A stretch of DNA of 64,000 nucleotides from assembly GCF_012932965.1 (NCBI RefSeq), contig NZ_JABBXH010000005.1, forward strand, positions 149,195 to 213,194. Direction: 5' to 3'. The stretch's first letter is position 1; each line of letters begins with the position of its first letter. The position numbers were made by a program, and so were the translations under genes. Origin of the DNA: Thalassotalea algicola. Its GTDB lineage: Bacteria > Pseudomonadota > Gammaproteobacteria > Enterobacterales > Alteromonadaceae. The notes below the pieces were generated by a model. That model ran no database searches. It was given only the letters and a program-made list of their open reading frames with translations, and was not told the DNA's origin. Of the stretch, positions 20,238 to 29,562 are shown one piece after another.

Positions 20238-21458
20238 TTATGTCACTTGCTGCGCTTGTTCATCCGCCCAAGCTAAGGCTTCGTTATAACACTCTATCGC
20301 TTGTTCTTTATCAACCTTAAGTTTATCCATTACGATAGATGTTTTATCCCACTCAGCATGCTCTATAAGCTCTACCAGCTTTATTAGCGCTGCTAATACC
20401 CCTTTACGTGTTAATAACGGATCTTTTATTTCCTGTGCAAGTGGAAGTTTCTCTAAAACACTCTCAATATCTTCATCAAGAATTGCATCTATCATAGATA
20501 AGAGGCCAGTTAGAAATGCAATTGATGCATCTATAGGAGAATTAACTTTTGCTGAGATAAGTTCACAGAACTTCGCTCGAGTCATCGACATATTAATAAG
20601 CTCTGTAGGCTTATCTGGGTTTACATTTGCGGCAAACATTAAACCAATAAAACGTTTTAATTCACCAGAGCCTAATATAACTAAAGCTTGCTTGATAGTA
20701 GCAATTTCACTACGTCGCCTAAAAATTGGCGAGTTAGCATAGCGAAGTAGCTTGTATGACAAAGTAACGTCACGTTCAAAAACAGACGTTATGCTACTTA
20801 GATCTAGCTCAGGCTTACTGGTTTCATAAAGTAACTCCGCCATCGCCATTTGCGAAGGAGATAAGTTCTTGGTTTTGACCATTTCAGGCTTAGAGAAAAA
20901 GTAACCCTGAAAATAATCGAAACCTAACTCGACCGCCATATTATATTCTTCATGAGTTTCTACTTTCTCAGCAAGTAACTCAATATGAGGGTGATTAGCA
21001 ATAGCTTGCTTAATTTCATTTATTTGCTCTTCATTCGTTTCTTGAATGTCGATTTTGATAATTTTGATATAAGGGTAGAAGTGTGCCCATACGCTTTGAT
21101 GCTCATAATCATCAAGTGCTAAGGTATAGCCTTTCTCATGAAGATCTTGACATAAGCTAAGTAACTTTTTACCAGGCTTTACGGTTTCTAATACCTCGAC
21201 AACGACTTCTTCATTGGTCAACATTGTAGGGTATCCTTTACTTAAGGTATCTAAAGTAAAGTTAATAAAAGCAGGTTTATTGCCAGTAAATTCGTGAAGG
21301 CCCATATTAAATTGGCTGGCTTCAACCATTTTAGATGTTGCTTCATCACCATCTACATCTGGAAAGACATTATCGATGCTGTCGCGAAATAATAACTCGT
21401 AAGCAAATAGGTTTTTATTTTTATCTAAAATTGGCTGTCGAGCTGCATAAAAATACAT
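20238..21458 (-). CDS. EAL-HDOD signalling protein
   Basis: 406 aa. Residues 1 to about 200 are an EAL-type domain (ARQPILDKNKNLFAYELLFRD). The E-x-L-x-R signature is kept as ELLFR, but the usual DDFGTG loop is replaced by DDYEHQ, so cyclic-di-GMP hydrolysis is doubtful. Residues 200-400 are an HDOD domain (LSSITSVFERDVTLSYKLLRYANSP, then IKQALVILGSGELKRF). This architecture is that of CdgJ/YuxH-like proteins, which usually act as regulators and not as enzymes, for example in motility. It stands alone, convergent to galE. Confidence 0.9.
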   Translation of the reverse strand: MYFYAARQPILDKNKNLFAYELLFRDSIDNVFPDVDGDEATSKMVEASQFNMGLHEFTGNKPAFINFTLDTLSKGYPTMLTNEEVVVEVLETVKPGKKLLSLCQDLHEKGYTLALDDYEHQSVWAHFYPYIKIIKIDIQETNEEQINEIKQAIANHPHIELLAEKVETHEEYNMAVELGFDYFQGYFFSKPEMVKTKNLSPSQMAMAELLYETSKPELDLSSITSVFERDVTLSYKLLRYANSPIFRRRSEIATIKQALVILGSGELKRFIGLMFAANVNPDKPTELINMSMTRAKFCELISAKVNSPIDASIAFLTGLLSMIDAILDEDIESVLEKLPLAQEIKDPLLTRKGVLAALIKLVELIEHAEWDKTSIVMDKLKVDKEQAIECYNEALAWADEQAQQVT

Positions 21459-21638
21459 AAAATTAGAAGTCCTTAGCGTAATTTTCTAATGCTATTAATC
21501 GGCTTTAAAATCATTGGATTACAGCTTTATAGCTGAACATTACTACAGAAAATGGCCATCTATTCTGAGTTTATATTTGTTGGCACTATAATTTAATCAC
21601 AACAAGATAGCCATTGTTTTTTGAGTAATATAAATAAC

Positions 21639-23105
21639 CTAATTATGACCTTGGCTTAAGCGTTCGAATATAGATTCTGCTTCCTGGTTTTCTTTTTGAT
21701 TAAGCTGAGAAATCAAAATACCGGCAATAAATGCGAAAACAAATCCTGGCACTATTTCATATAAATCAAAAATTCCACCAGATAACTGTTTCCATGTAAC
21801 TACCGTAATGGCTCCAGTGACTATAGCGGCAATGGCGCCGAATTTATTAAACTTAGACCAAAATAGCGCTAAGATCACGGTAGGGCCAAAAGCTGCACCA
21901 AAACCTGCCCAGGCATAACTAACTAAGTCGAGTACAGAGCTTTCTGGGTTGGTGGCGATTAAGGTGGCGATAATAGCAATAGCAGCCAATGCGAAACGAG
22001 ATAACCAAACCAACTCGGCTTCAGTGTTTTGTTTTTTGCTGAAATGTTTATAGAAATCTTCAACAACCACGCTTGAACAAACCAATAACTGAGAATCAAT
22101 AGTGCTCATAATGGCAGATAAGATAGCCGCAATAAGAATGCCGGCAACCCATGGGTTTAAAATTGCTGATGCCAGTTGTAAAAACACTGTTTCAGGGTTT
22201 GCTAGTGGTTTATCGACAAAATAAGCTAAGCCAACTAGGCCTATGGCTAGTGCACCGATAAGTGATAACACCATCCACGCCATCGCAATATTACGCGACA
22301 TTGGAATATCTTTAGTTGAACGTATTGCCATAAAGCGGCTAAGGATGTGAGGCTGTCCAAAATAACCTAATCCCCATGCCATTAAGGAAATAAAGCCCAT
22401 CCAAGAAAAATTCAGAAATAAGTTGTCAAATTCTGGGTTGATTTTGGTAAGTGTTTCAGTTGTTGCTTCTAGGCCACCCATGGTTGAAACAGCAACAATT
22501 GGTAAGAGAATTAAGGCAATTAACATTAAGCAGCCTTGAAAAAAGTCAGTCCAGCTAACGGCTAAAAAGCCGCCAAGGAATGTATAAGAAACGATAACTA
22601 ATGCGCCAATTACTAGCGCAGTGCTGTAATCAAGTCCGAATACTTTTTCAAATAATATTGCGCCACCAACTAAGCCAGAAGAGACATAAAAAGTGAAAAA
22701 TATCAGTATGGTGATGGCTGATATAAAGCGCAATAAGTGGCTTTTATCATTGAAACGATTTTCAAAAAATTCAGGGAGGGTTAACGAGTCGTTAGCATTC
22801 TCAGTAAAGTGCCTAAGTCTTGGAGCGACAAGTAACCAGTTAAAAAATGCGCCGATAACTAAGCCAACACCTATCCAGACTTCACTCGCACCCGATAAGT
22901 AAATAGCACCAGGTAAGCCCAATAGTAACCAACCACTCATATCTGAAGCGCCAACACTTAACGCGGTAACTGCTGGCCCTAATTGCCTGCCACCAAGAAT
23001 GTAGTCGCTTAACGTGTCAGTTGCCTTATAGGCAACATAGCCGATGGCGAGAGTTGCTACTAGGTAGCCGATAAAAGTTACTAAGGTAGGTAGTTCAATT
23101 GTCAT
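21639..23105 (-). CDS. putP: Sodium/proline symporter
   Basis: 488 aa. Sodium-solute symporter family: YILGGRQLGPAVTALSVGASDMSGWLLLG near residue 38 and LPEFFENRF near 105 are characteristic of PutP, and about 13 hydrophobic helices run through the inner membrane. It imports L-proline with sodium for use as carbon/nitrogen source or osmoprotectant. It lies downstream of the ECF sigma/anti-sigma pair on the same strand, about 110 bases away. The start codon lies just after a 13-bp hairpin in its leader, and the ribosome site is weak. No putA is in view. Confidence 0.93.
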   Translation of the reverse strand: MTIELPTLVTFIGYLVATLAIGYVAYKATDTLSDYILGGRQLGPAVTALSVGASDMSGWLLLGLPGAIYLSGASEVWIGVGLVIGAFFNWLLVAPRLRHFTENANDSLTLPEFFENRFNDKSHLLRFISAITILIFFTFYVSSGLVGGAILFEKVFGLDYSTALVIGALVIVSYTFLGGFLAVSWTDFFQGCLMLIALILLPIVAVSTMGGLEATTETLTKINPEFDNLFLNFSWMGFISLMAWGLGYFGQPHILSRFMAIRSTKDIPMSRNIAMAWMVLSLIGALAIGLVGLAYFVDKPLANPETVFLQLASAILNPWVAGILIAAILSAIMSTIDSQLLVCSSVVVEDFYKHFSKKQNTEAELVWLSRFALAAIAIIATLIATNPESSVLDLVSYAWAGFGAAFGPTVILALFWSKFNKFGAIAAIVTGAITVVTWKQLSGGIFDLYEIVPGFVFAFIAGILISQLNQKENQEAESIFERLSQGHN

Positions 23106-23108
23106 TGT

Positions 23109-23155
23109 TTATTCTTGCTAGACGACTAAATAATCAGACATGCTAGCAAGAATAA
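23109..23155 (-). promoter_or_regulatory. 13-bp hairpin in the putP leader abutting the start codon
   Basis: Arms 23143-23155 and 23109-23121 are perfect complements (13 bp: TTATTCTTGCTAG and CTAGCAAGAATAA) separated by 21 bases. The proximal arm ends three bases before the putP ATG and contains the only purine-rich, ribosome-site-like bases (CAAGAA). Folded, it would hide translation initiation. A second small inverted repeat, TGTAGA/TCTACA, lies at 23175-23190, further upstream in the same leader. Confidence 0.6.
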
Positions 23156-23215
23156 TAGGGAAGGAGCTAGTTTTTGTAGACGTATCTACACATTTTTACG
23201 TTATATCAACGTAAA

Positions 23216-23929
23216 CTAAATTGACCATTGTGTATTGTCGCTAAGGTTTTTCTGCCATTGGCTTAAGACCTCTGATTTATCGCCCACAATAATGACATGG
23301 TTTTCACCAAACGTAAGTGATTGACCATTTAGCTTACTATCGCTAAATGTCTGACTAAAGGCGACTTCTCCTCTTTCTGGTACTATAAACACATTCACAG
23401 GTGAGTTCTTGCCTTGATAAACTAAGTGCAAGCTCTTTACACCATCAAAGCGACAGTAGTCTGCTGCAATAAGCTTTCCTACATTCTGAACAAAGCTTCC
23501 GTTAAATGTTGACATTTTATTATTGACTGAGGCAAGTGTTACGTTGGCAGTAGCATTATTGTTAAATACGCCTTCTTCGTGATAAACATGGGCGAGGGCG
23601 TAATCGCCAATATCGGCATAGGCACTAGAGAACTGTAAAAAGTTAACTGTTAAACCGACGGCAAATGCTACAGAAGCTGCTAATGCCAAATGTACTCTGC
23701 TTTTCCGTTTCTGCTGTTGATGGCTTGCCATTGCCTGTCGTAAAATTAATTTATTGCACAAGTCGTCAGGTACAGGAACATTTAGTGCGCTAGCAATTTG
23801 ATCGTCGAGTTGCTCTATTTCTTTAGCAAATTGGGCGCGTGCGGGATCTGCATTTTTCGCCGCTATAACTTCAGCATCCTGGTTTTTGGGATCGGCGTAA
23901 ATACTTCGCCTAAATTGCAAATCATCCAT
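23216..23929 (-). CDS. DUF3379-type anti-sigma factor-like membrane protein
   Basis: 237 aa. A cytoplasmic N-terminal part of about 95 residues (helical, DDLQFRRSIYADP...) is followed by one transmembrane helix (VHLALAASVAFAVGLTVNFL, about 98-118) and a periplasmic domain to the end. This is the layout of anti-sigma factors of the DUF3379 family that pair with ECF sigma genes. It overlaps the upstream sigma gene by 8 bases, strong support for a functional pair. The periplasmic part has only one Cys, in DYCRFDG, and the sensed signal is unknown. Confidence 0.8.
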   Translation of the reverse strand: MDDLQFRRSIYADPKNQDAEVIAAKNADPARAQFAKEIEQLDDQIASALNVPVPDDLCNKLILRQAMASHQQQKRKSRVHLALAASVAFAVGLTVNFLQFSSAYADIGDYALAHVYHEEGVFNNNATANVTLASVNNKMSTFNGSFVQNVGKLIAADYCRFDGVKSLHLVYQGKNSPVNVFIVPERGEVAFSQTFSDSKLNGQSLTFGENHVIIVGDKSEVLSQWQKNLSDNTQWSI

Positions 23930-24488
23930 TGTAATTACCTCGTTTCAATGGTTCTTTCTCTAACGCTTCTTTTAACTGGTTTCTGGCTCTAAATAGACGT
24001 GTCATCACGGTATTTTTATTAAGTCCTAACATGCTGGCAATTTCTTCACCGCTAAAACCGCCTATAACTTGAAGAACAAGGGGCTCTCGATATTCTTCTG
24101 ACATGTTAGCAATGCGTTCTCTAAGCCAATGGTTCTCTATTTCCTGCTCTGAACTTGTAGACATGTGATCGGAAATGTTAGCTTCTTCATATTCACCCAT
24201 ATCAAAACGTTTTCGTTCAAAACGGCGAGCATTTTCACGGCGAAGTATGGTGATTAACCAAGACTTTGCTGCTTTCTCATCTTTTAGCGAGTCCAATGCT
24301 CGCCAAGCTCTTAGAAAGGTTTCCTGAACTAAATCTTCGGCTACTTGTTTATCGTGCGTTAACCAGTAGGCATAACGAAATAGGTCAGTATGTAACGCTT
24401 TAACTAAAGCTTCATATCTAACTTGTTTAGTACTCATGCTGGATGAGACCTTGGAAGGCGTTATTTTATTTCGAATTTTTTTTATCAT
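23922..24488 (-). CDS. ECF-family RNA polymerase sigma factor
   Basis: 188 aa from the ATG at 24488 (GGGA upstream); the ATG at 24437 would give 171 aa starting MSTKQVRYEALVKAL, which looks more like family members, so the start is open. Region 2 is clear: LFRYAYWLTHDKQVAEDLVQETFLRAW; region 4 is EEYREPLVLQVIGGFSGEEIASMLGLNKNTVMTRLFRARNQL. It directs RNA polymerase to a specific stress regulon and is presumably held inactive by the overlapping DUF3379 protein. It lies 71 bases downstream of the Bat operon on the same strand. Confidence 0.93.
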   Translation of the reverse strand: MIKKIRNKITPSKVSSSMSTKQVRYEALVKALHTDLFRYAYWLTHDKQVAEDLVQETFLRAWRALDSLKDEKAAKSWLITILRRENARRFERKRFDMGEYEEANISDHMSTSSEQEIENHWLRERIANMSEEYREPLVLQVIGGFSGEEIASMLGLNKNTVMTRLFRARNQLKEALEKEPLKRGNYNG

Positions 24489-24559
24489 TTTTATCCCGTT
24501 AAAGTAACGCCAGTAATTATAACGCTAGCTTTAACAGGATTTATATGAAAATTTGTTGG

Positions 24560-26239
24560 CTAGGGGTTTAATGAACCGAGTGGTTGAACAGAGTTAGCGC
24601 TTTTTTGTTTAAGGTAGGTTTTCAATGCAGCGACAAATGGTTTGCTGTCCCAATGCCGAGTACACTCTTTTTCTGCAGAGTGACCAAATAAAGCTTGTTG
24701 CAAATTATCTATTTCTTTTACTAAGACTTCATTGTTACAGTATTTCTTTAGCTCGCTTATCGTTGACACATTATTATTGCGTGCTAGGCCGTTAAACCAA
24801 GGCACCAATAACGATAATACTTGTTTGCCATTCCCTTGTTTACAAGCGGCTAGAATGGCAAGTTGTAGATTATCAACAGAGTGCTCAACTTGGTGTTCAC
24901 TTTGCCCGTTAGTTTTTCGTCTTAGCAATTCAACCGTTAACCAAGCCAACATTGTTAAAATCCAAAGTGCTAAGAATAGCCATTGTAATAATGGTGACTT
25001 CTCAACGATAACTGTCTCAATCGGGCCTGTAGGTGTGCTTGAAGCATTATTGTTAAGTGGAGTCGCTGGCAGGTTTGTAATGTCTACATCTTCATTGGCA
25101 AGTACGTTTATTGTTTGCGCAGGCAAGGAGCTGACTTCAATTCGGTTAGTAACAGTGTTCCACCAACTAACGTCGACAGCTGGCATTGTGTATTGACCAG
25201 GCTGACTTGCAACAATGGCAAAGTTGTTAACTGTTTGGCTGACAAAACGACCATTAGTGACATTTGAGTGTGCTGTCTGCTGGTCTGGATATACTTTTAA
25301 GCCTTTTGGTAAATTTAGCGTAAGCTCAGGAAGTTGTTCTTCACTTACTCCGACCGCCGTTAATGTAATTGTGCGAGTAATTGGTTCGCCGACCTTAAAT
25401 TGGCTAACATCAGGTTGCCATTCTTGGTGTAAGGTTAATAGCTCGCTTGGTAGCCAGTGTCCTTGAAAGCTTTCCGGCATTGCTTTTACCGTTATAGGGA
25501 CTTCATCACCTAGTACACTAATAGCTTTGGTTTCGCCGAAACTAAGAAAATTCGAACGTCTAGCCGATTGCACCATAATCTCACCGGAAAACATCGGAGA
25601 ACGCAGCATAAACTCACCGCTTTGTTGCGGTGTCACTGAAAAAGTTCGTTCTATTACGCGATAGCGTCGGCCATTTATGATGGTTTCAGACTCAGCGTCT
25701 TTGCCTACTTGCGCAATGGCCGCTCCAGTTAACTCGGGTTCGGTTAAGCTACCTCTTTTTAACTCAGCGGCAAAATGAAGTTTCACCGTAAGAGTAAGCA
25801 TTTGTTGTACATATACTTGGTTATTTGAAACAGAAGCAGTAATGAAAACATCTCTTTGGCTATTCGCAGCAGGATCATTCCCGTCCAATACGGTAAGCGT
25901 AATAGGTGCGGTTTTTTGACCTTCAACAGTCAATGGTGGAATAACGATTGTGCCTGTTTGTTTTGGTATGAGTACGGTTTGCCACTTTGTAGTCCGCGAT
26001 GTTTTAAAGTTGACCATGCTGGTTTGCGTGCTAACGGACGTACGGCCAACAATAAAGTTGCTTAATAGTGGTGCGGTGTTGAGTGCATTAGTGTCTACAT
26101 CATCATCTGCGATTACGGTTAGGATTAGTGACTCTTTAACGGTAACTGGATTTCTGTCAACGGTTGCTGTGACTTGAGTGAGTGCATATGTGCTTGGGGC
26201 AATAAAGGTTAACAGCACAATAAATAATATTCTTACCAC
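24560..26239 (-). CDS. batD: BatD-like protein (oxygen tolerance family)
   Basis: 559 aa. Signal peptide (about residues 1-19, ending STYA), a long beta-rich periplasmic region with Ig-like repeats (LTQVTATVDRNPVTVKESLILTV and the later EPITRTITLTAVGVSEEQLPEL), one transmembrane helix near 420-440 (LQWLFLALWILTMLAWLTVELL) and a cytoplasmic tail. This is the BatD layout. The start overlaps the end of the batB/C gene by 7 bases. Bat proteins with a MoxR ATPase are linked to envelope stress and aerotolerance in other bacteria; the molecular role remains poorly known. Confidence 0.88.
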   Translation of the reverse strand: MVRILFIVLLTFIAPSTYALTQVTATVDRNPVTVKESLILTVIADDDVDTNALNTAPLLSNFIVGRTSVSTQTSMVNFKTSRTTKWQTVLIPKQTGTIVIPPLTVEGQKTAPITLTVLDGNDPAANSQRDVFITASVSNNQVYVQQMLTLTVKLHFAAELKRGSLTEPELTGAAIAQVGKDAESETIINGRRYRVIERTFSVTPQQSGEFMLRSPMFSGEIMVQSARRSNFLSFGETKAISVLGDEVPITVKAMPESFQGHWLPSELLTLHQEWQPDVSQFKVGEPITRTITLTAVGVSEEQLPELTLNLPKGLKVYPDQQTAHSNVTNGRFVSQTVNNFAIVASQPGQYTMPAVDVSWWNTVTNRIEVSSLPAQTINVLANEDVDITNLPATPLNNNASSTPTGPIETVIVEKSPLLQWLFLALWILTMLAWLTVELLRRKTNGQSEHQVEHSVDNLQLAILAACKQGNGKQVLSLLVPWFNGLARNNNVSTISELKKYCNNEVLVKEIDNLQQALFGHSAEKECTRHWDSKPFVAALKTYLKQKSANSVQPLGSLNP

Positions 26240-28095
26240 TTTTTCTTAACTCCACTGTTTGTGCCTTCTTGACGACGCTTTTGATATTCTAACTGCATCT
26301 TATTGCGCAGCAGTAGGTAAGGGTCATCGGTCACTTTCTTTAAAAGCTGTTGATGTTTCTGGGCTTTCTCTTGGTTTGCCTGTTGCTCTGCCGCAGTTAA
26401 TTGTTGTTGCTCAGTGCTTTGTTGTTCAGGTTGTTTCTCTGACTGTTCAGCTTGCGATTCGCTAGCTTGCTGATCATTTTGTTGATCTGTTTGCTGCTCG
26501 CTTTGCGACTGTTGTTCATTTTGCTGCTGAGTATCACTGTTCTGTTGTTGCTCATTACTTTGGCTTGGATCTTGTTGCTGACCACTATCATCGCTTTGTT
26601 GATCCTGTGGTTGTTGCTCACCACCTTCGCCCTGATTTTGATTGTCACCTTGCTGACTTTGATCCTGTTGCTGTTTATCACCTTGCTGCTGATTCTCAGA
26701 GTCTTGTTGTTGCTCTTGCTGTTGTTGCTCTTGCTGCTTTTTTAGTTGCTCAAGTAACGTCTTATTATCTTTCGCATCTTGGTGTTCACCATCTAATGAC
26801 AGGGCTTTTTCATAAGCGTCAATTGCTTTGTCTAACTGCTGCAGTTTTGCCAATGCATTACCTTGGTTATAAAAACCTTCTGCAGTGCCTTGTTTTGCAA
26901 AGACATCAGCGGCTGCTTGATAATTCTCAGCTTTGTAATGTGCAGAGCCTTGCCACATTGAATTTTCAAAGGTATCCGCAGCTTTTGCATAGCTTTTTTG
27001 ATTAAACGCTTGTTGCCCTTGTTGATCTTTTGTCTGCCATAAACTTTGCCAGTCAATAGCATTGGCTTGTTCAGTTGGCACTAATATCAACATTAGTGGC
27101 ACAAGTGACAATAGCGCGCCACGTCTAAAGTAGGTGAGTAACAACGGAAGAACTAATAATACTAAATAAGGGCCAAATTCCTGCCATTGATCACCTTGAC
27201 TCGTGTTTTCACTTTCTTTTTCCTGCTGTTGTTGAAAGTCATTGTTAACTAATGTTTCTATATCAGCATTGTCATTTGTATGGCTTCGGTATTTTCCTCT
27301 GCTTTTGACAGCTACACCGTACAATAACTTCTCACTTAATTTAGGAACGACAATCGCGCCTAAATCGTCTTTTAATAACTTACCGTTAGGCAGCTTGATT
27401 GGTGCGCCTTGGCTAGTTCCAATGCCTAATATGTTAAGTTTATGAGGGTGTTGGTTTGACCATTGGTTGAGATCAGCTACATCCTCTGGGTCAATGCCGT
27501 CAGTTAACCAGTATATGTCACCCTCGATATGACCGGCATTTGTTAGCATTTGATGGGCGAGGGAAAGGGCTGCCAAAGGATTGCTTCCTAATTCAGGCAT
27601 AAGCTCTGGGCTAAGCGAGGGTAAAAGTAATTTTATATTATTAATATCCTCGGTTAATGGGCTTATAGTAAATGCATCACCTGCATAGGCTATTAACCCC
27701 GTGTCACCTTCATTTAAGCTGTCTAATAAATCAATGGCTTTATATCGTGTTCTGGTTAAACGGTTCGGCGAAACATCAGTTGAATACATCGAATACGACA
27801 TATCAAGAACGAGCACCGAGCCCCGTTCAATTTGATAAACAGGTTGAGGTAGTTTTTGCCAGCTAGGACCTGCCAATGCAGTAATTACCAATATCAATAA
27901 CAAGCTTACCGGTATTAATGAAATACCTTTTTGTTTGCTTCCTTGCTCAATCATTTGCCCTGCAAGGTGCGGTGGTAATATTTTTGTCCAACCAGAGTTA
28001 CTGACTTGCAGTCGTTTAATTAAATAAATAATGACTGGCAGAGCAATTAAGCCTAGCAACCAAAATGGGCGGATAAAGTGAAAATCAGACAACAT
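26233..28095 (-). CDS. batB: BatB/BatC fusion: VWA domain plus TPR and Gln-rich tail
   Basis: 620 aa. Two N-terminal membrane helices (within 1-75) flank a cytoplasmic bend; a von Willebrand A domain follows, with MIDAS residues in LDMSYSMYS near 98-105 and YWLTDGIDP near 195. A third membrane helix lies near 315-345. Tetratricopeptide repeats fill about 365-455 (FYNQGNALAKLQQLDKAIDAYEKALSLDG). Residues about 460-575 are almost entirely Gln, Ser, Asp, Glu and Asn, then a basic tail ends in KKKW. In many species BatB and BatC are separate; here they are one chain, as in Vibrio and Shewanella relatives. It touches batA (shared base) and overlaps batD. Confidence 0.88.
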   Translation of the reverse strand: MLSDFHFIRPFWLLGLIALPVIIYLIKRLQVSNSGWTKILPPHLAGQMIEQGSKQKGISLIPVSLLLILVITALAGPSWQKLPQPVYQIERGSVLVLDMSYSMYSTDVSPNRLTRTRYKAIDLLDSLNEGDTGLIAYAGDAFTISPLTEDINNIKLLLPSLSPELMPELGSNPLAALSLAHQMLTNAGHIEGDIYWLTDGIDPEDVADLNQWSNQHPHKLNILGIGTSQGAPIKLPNGKLLKDDLGAIVVPKLSEKLLYGVAVKSRGKYRSHTNDNADIETLVNNDFQQQQEKESENTSQGDQWQEFGPYLVLLVLPLLLTYFRRGALLSLVPLMLILVPTEQANAIDWQSLWQTKDQQGQQAFNQKSYAKAADTFENSMWQGSAHYKAENYQAAADVFAKQGTAEGFYNQGNALAKLQQLDKAIDAYEKALSLDGEHQDAKDNKTLLEQLKKQQEQQQQEQQQDSENQQQGDKQQQDQSQQGDNQNQGEGGEQQPQDQQSDDSGQQQDPSQSNEQQQNSDTQQQNEQQSQSEQQTDQQNDQQASESQAEQSEKQPEQQSTEQQQLTAAEQQANQEKAQKHQQLLKKVTDDPYLLLRNKMQLEYQKRRQEGTNSGVKKKW

Positions 28096-29105
28096 TAGTT
28101 CACCTTATTGTTTATTTTAGCAATAGACGGTATTGCAGGACGGTTGTGCCACAACAATTGCAATAACGCTAAAAGAAAGGCAATCGACAACGGCCAATAA
28201 AACAACGCGGTTAAGGGCCTCATTTGCTGCTGTTCTTGTTCGACAGGCTCTAACTTATCTAATAGTTGATAAATTTCCGTCATGGATTGGCTGTCACGGG
28301 CCCTAAAGTATCGACCGCCTGTTTGCTCAGCAATATTCGATAACGTTTTTTCATCTAATTCGCTAGAAGGGTTCACACGACGAGTACCGAATAATGAGCG
28401 TTGTAACATTACATCGGCGCCAATGCCGATGGTGTAAATAGTTATGTCTTTTGCAACGGCTAGTTCAAGTGCTTGTTCTGGCGTTATTTTACCCGCGGTA
28501 TTTTGACCATCGGTAAGTAAAAGTAACACTCTGTTTGACTCTTTTTTCTGTTCGAAACGCTTTACTGATAGTGCGATAGCATCGCCAATTGCTGTTTTTT
28601 TGCCAACTAAACCTAATACCGTTTCATCGAGCATTTGTGCGACGGTTTGCCTGTCATAGGTCATTGGGGTTTGCATATAGGCATCGTCACCAAATAAGAT
28701 CAGGCCTAATCGGTCACCGGTTCTACGATCAATAAAATCACCTAACAATACTTTGAGCATTTGCAGGCGGTTTACTGTAGCGCCATTTAACTCCATATCT
28801 TCGACTTGCATACTGCCGGAAAGATCGACAGCGATCATCATTTCACGACCTTCCGTCGGAATATCGACGGCTTCACCCAGCCACTGTGGTCTACTGGCGG
28901 CTAGCACCGTCAAACACCAAATAGTGGCCAATAATATCAGTGGCATACGGCTTTTTTTACCGCCGTGAGCTTTGACTGTCAAACCTGGTACTAGCGTTGG
29001 CATTCTAAGTGCGGCGCTAATAGTTTGTTTTTTCGCAGGCAATAAATAAACCAAAATAGGTAGCGGTAATGCAAATAAAAGATAGGGCCAAGCAAAGTTA
29101 ATCAT
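28095..29105 (-). CDS. batA: BatA-like VWA-domain membrane protein
   Basis: 336 aa from the ATG at 29105, chosen because AAGGAGGT stands just upstream and MINFAWPYLLFALPLPILVYL is the family start; an ORF start 30 bases earlier has no such support. Membrane helices at about 5-22, 55-72 and 305-325 surround a von Willebrand A domain with a full MIDAS: DLSGS in MIAVDLSGSMQVED near 85, a Thr in QTPMTYD near 150 and LLTDGQNTAG near 185. It overlaps the DUF4381 gene by 8 bases. VWA domains bind partner proteins through a metal ion; MoxR and VWA proteins commonly act as a chaperone pair. Confidence 0.9.
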   Translation of the reverse strand: MINFAWPYLLFALPLPILVYLLPAKKQTISAALRMPTLVPGLTVKAHGGKKSRMPLILLATIWCLTVLAASRPQWLGEAVDIPTEGREMMIAVDLSGSMQVEDMELNGATVNRLQMLKVLLGDFIDRRTGDRLGLILFGDDAYMQTPMTYDRQTVAQMLDETVLGLVGKKTAIGDAIALSVKRFEQKKESNRVLLLLTDGQNTAGKITPEQALELAVAKDITIYTIGIGADVMLQRSLFGTRRVNPSSELDEKTLSNIAEQTGGRYFRARDSQSMTEIYQLLDKLEPVEQEQQQMRPLTALFYWPLSIAFLLALLQLLWHNRPAIPSIAKINNKVN

Positions 29106-29562
29106 TTCGACCTCCTTTTTTCGGAGGGAGTGCATTTGTTAACCAATAGATAACACTTTGATTAAATGCCTGAACATCAATGTCACAATTTTCTTGATAC
29201 ATGGTTTCAAATGAAAAGGGGTTTAACTTTTTAAATGTCGCTTGCTTCTTTTCTGGCAATTGAGCTGTTAAGAAGGTTGTCAACTTGTCACCATACAAAT
29301 TAGCGGTTTGATACCTAGGGAAATAACTGAGTAACGCTAACTTTAAAAGCTCGTTACTTTGTTCAATAGAGTTTGAATCGTTGAGTTTCGCCAAAATTTG
29401 CTTTTTAACGATTCTAGCTTTTCGAAAATTGCGAAACCAGTGAAACGCTAAAACCAATAAGGTAATAGTAAAGATTAGGACAAGCCACCAACCAGGCGCT
29501 ATTGGATAGTTATTAATTTGTTCAGGTAAGTGAATGTCTTTTAACTGTGCTAACGGATCCAC
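29098..29562 (-). CDS. DUF4381 membrane protein of the MoxR/Bat operon
   Basis: 154 aa. One transmembrane helix at about residues 25-45 (GWWLVLIFTITLLVLAFHWF), preceded by LAQLKDIHLPEQINNYPIAPG, which is typical of DUF4381, and followed by a cytoplasmic helical domain. Its start overlaps the end of the DUF58 gene by 13 bases and its end overlaps batA. This family is found almost only between DUF58 and batA genes; its specific task is unknown. Confidence 0.87.
   Translation of the reverse strand: MDPLAQLKDIHLPEQINNYPIAPGWWLVLIFTITLLVLAFHWFRNFRKARIVKKQILAKLNDSNSIEQSNELLKLALLSYFPRYQTANLYGDKLTTFLTAQLPEKKQATFKKLNPFSFETMYQENCDIDVQAFNQSVIYWLTNALPPKKGGRND

Noticed and set aside
26397..26745. Long open frames on other strands and frames across the Gln-rich region
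   Set aside because: They come from the repetitive CAA/CAG codons of the BatB/C tail and encode low-complexity Leu/Ile or Asn/Ser strings without their own starts or context.
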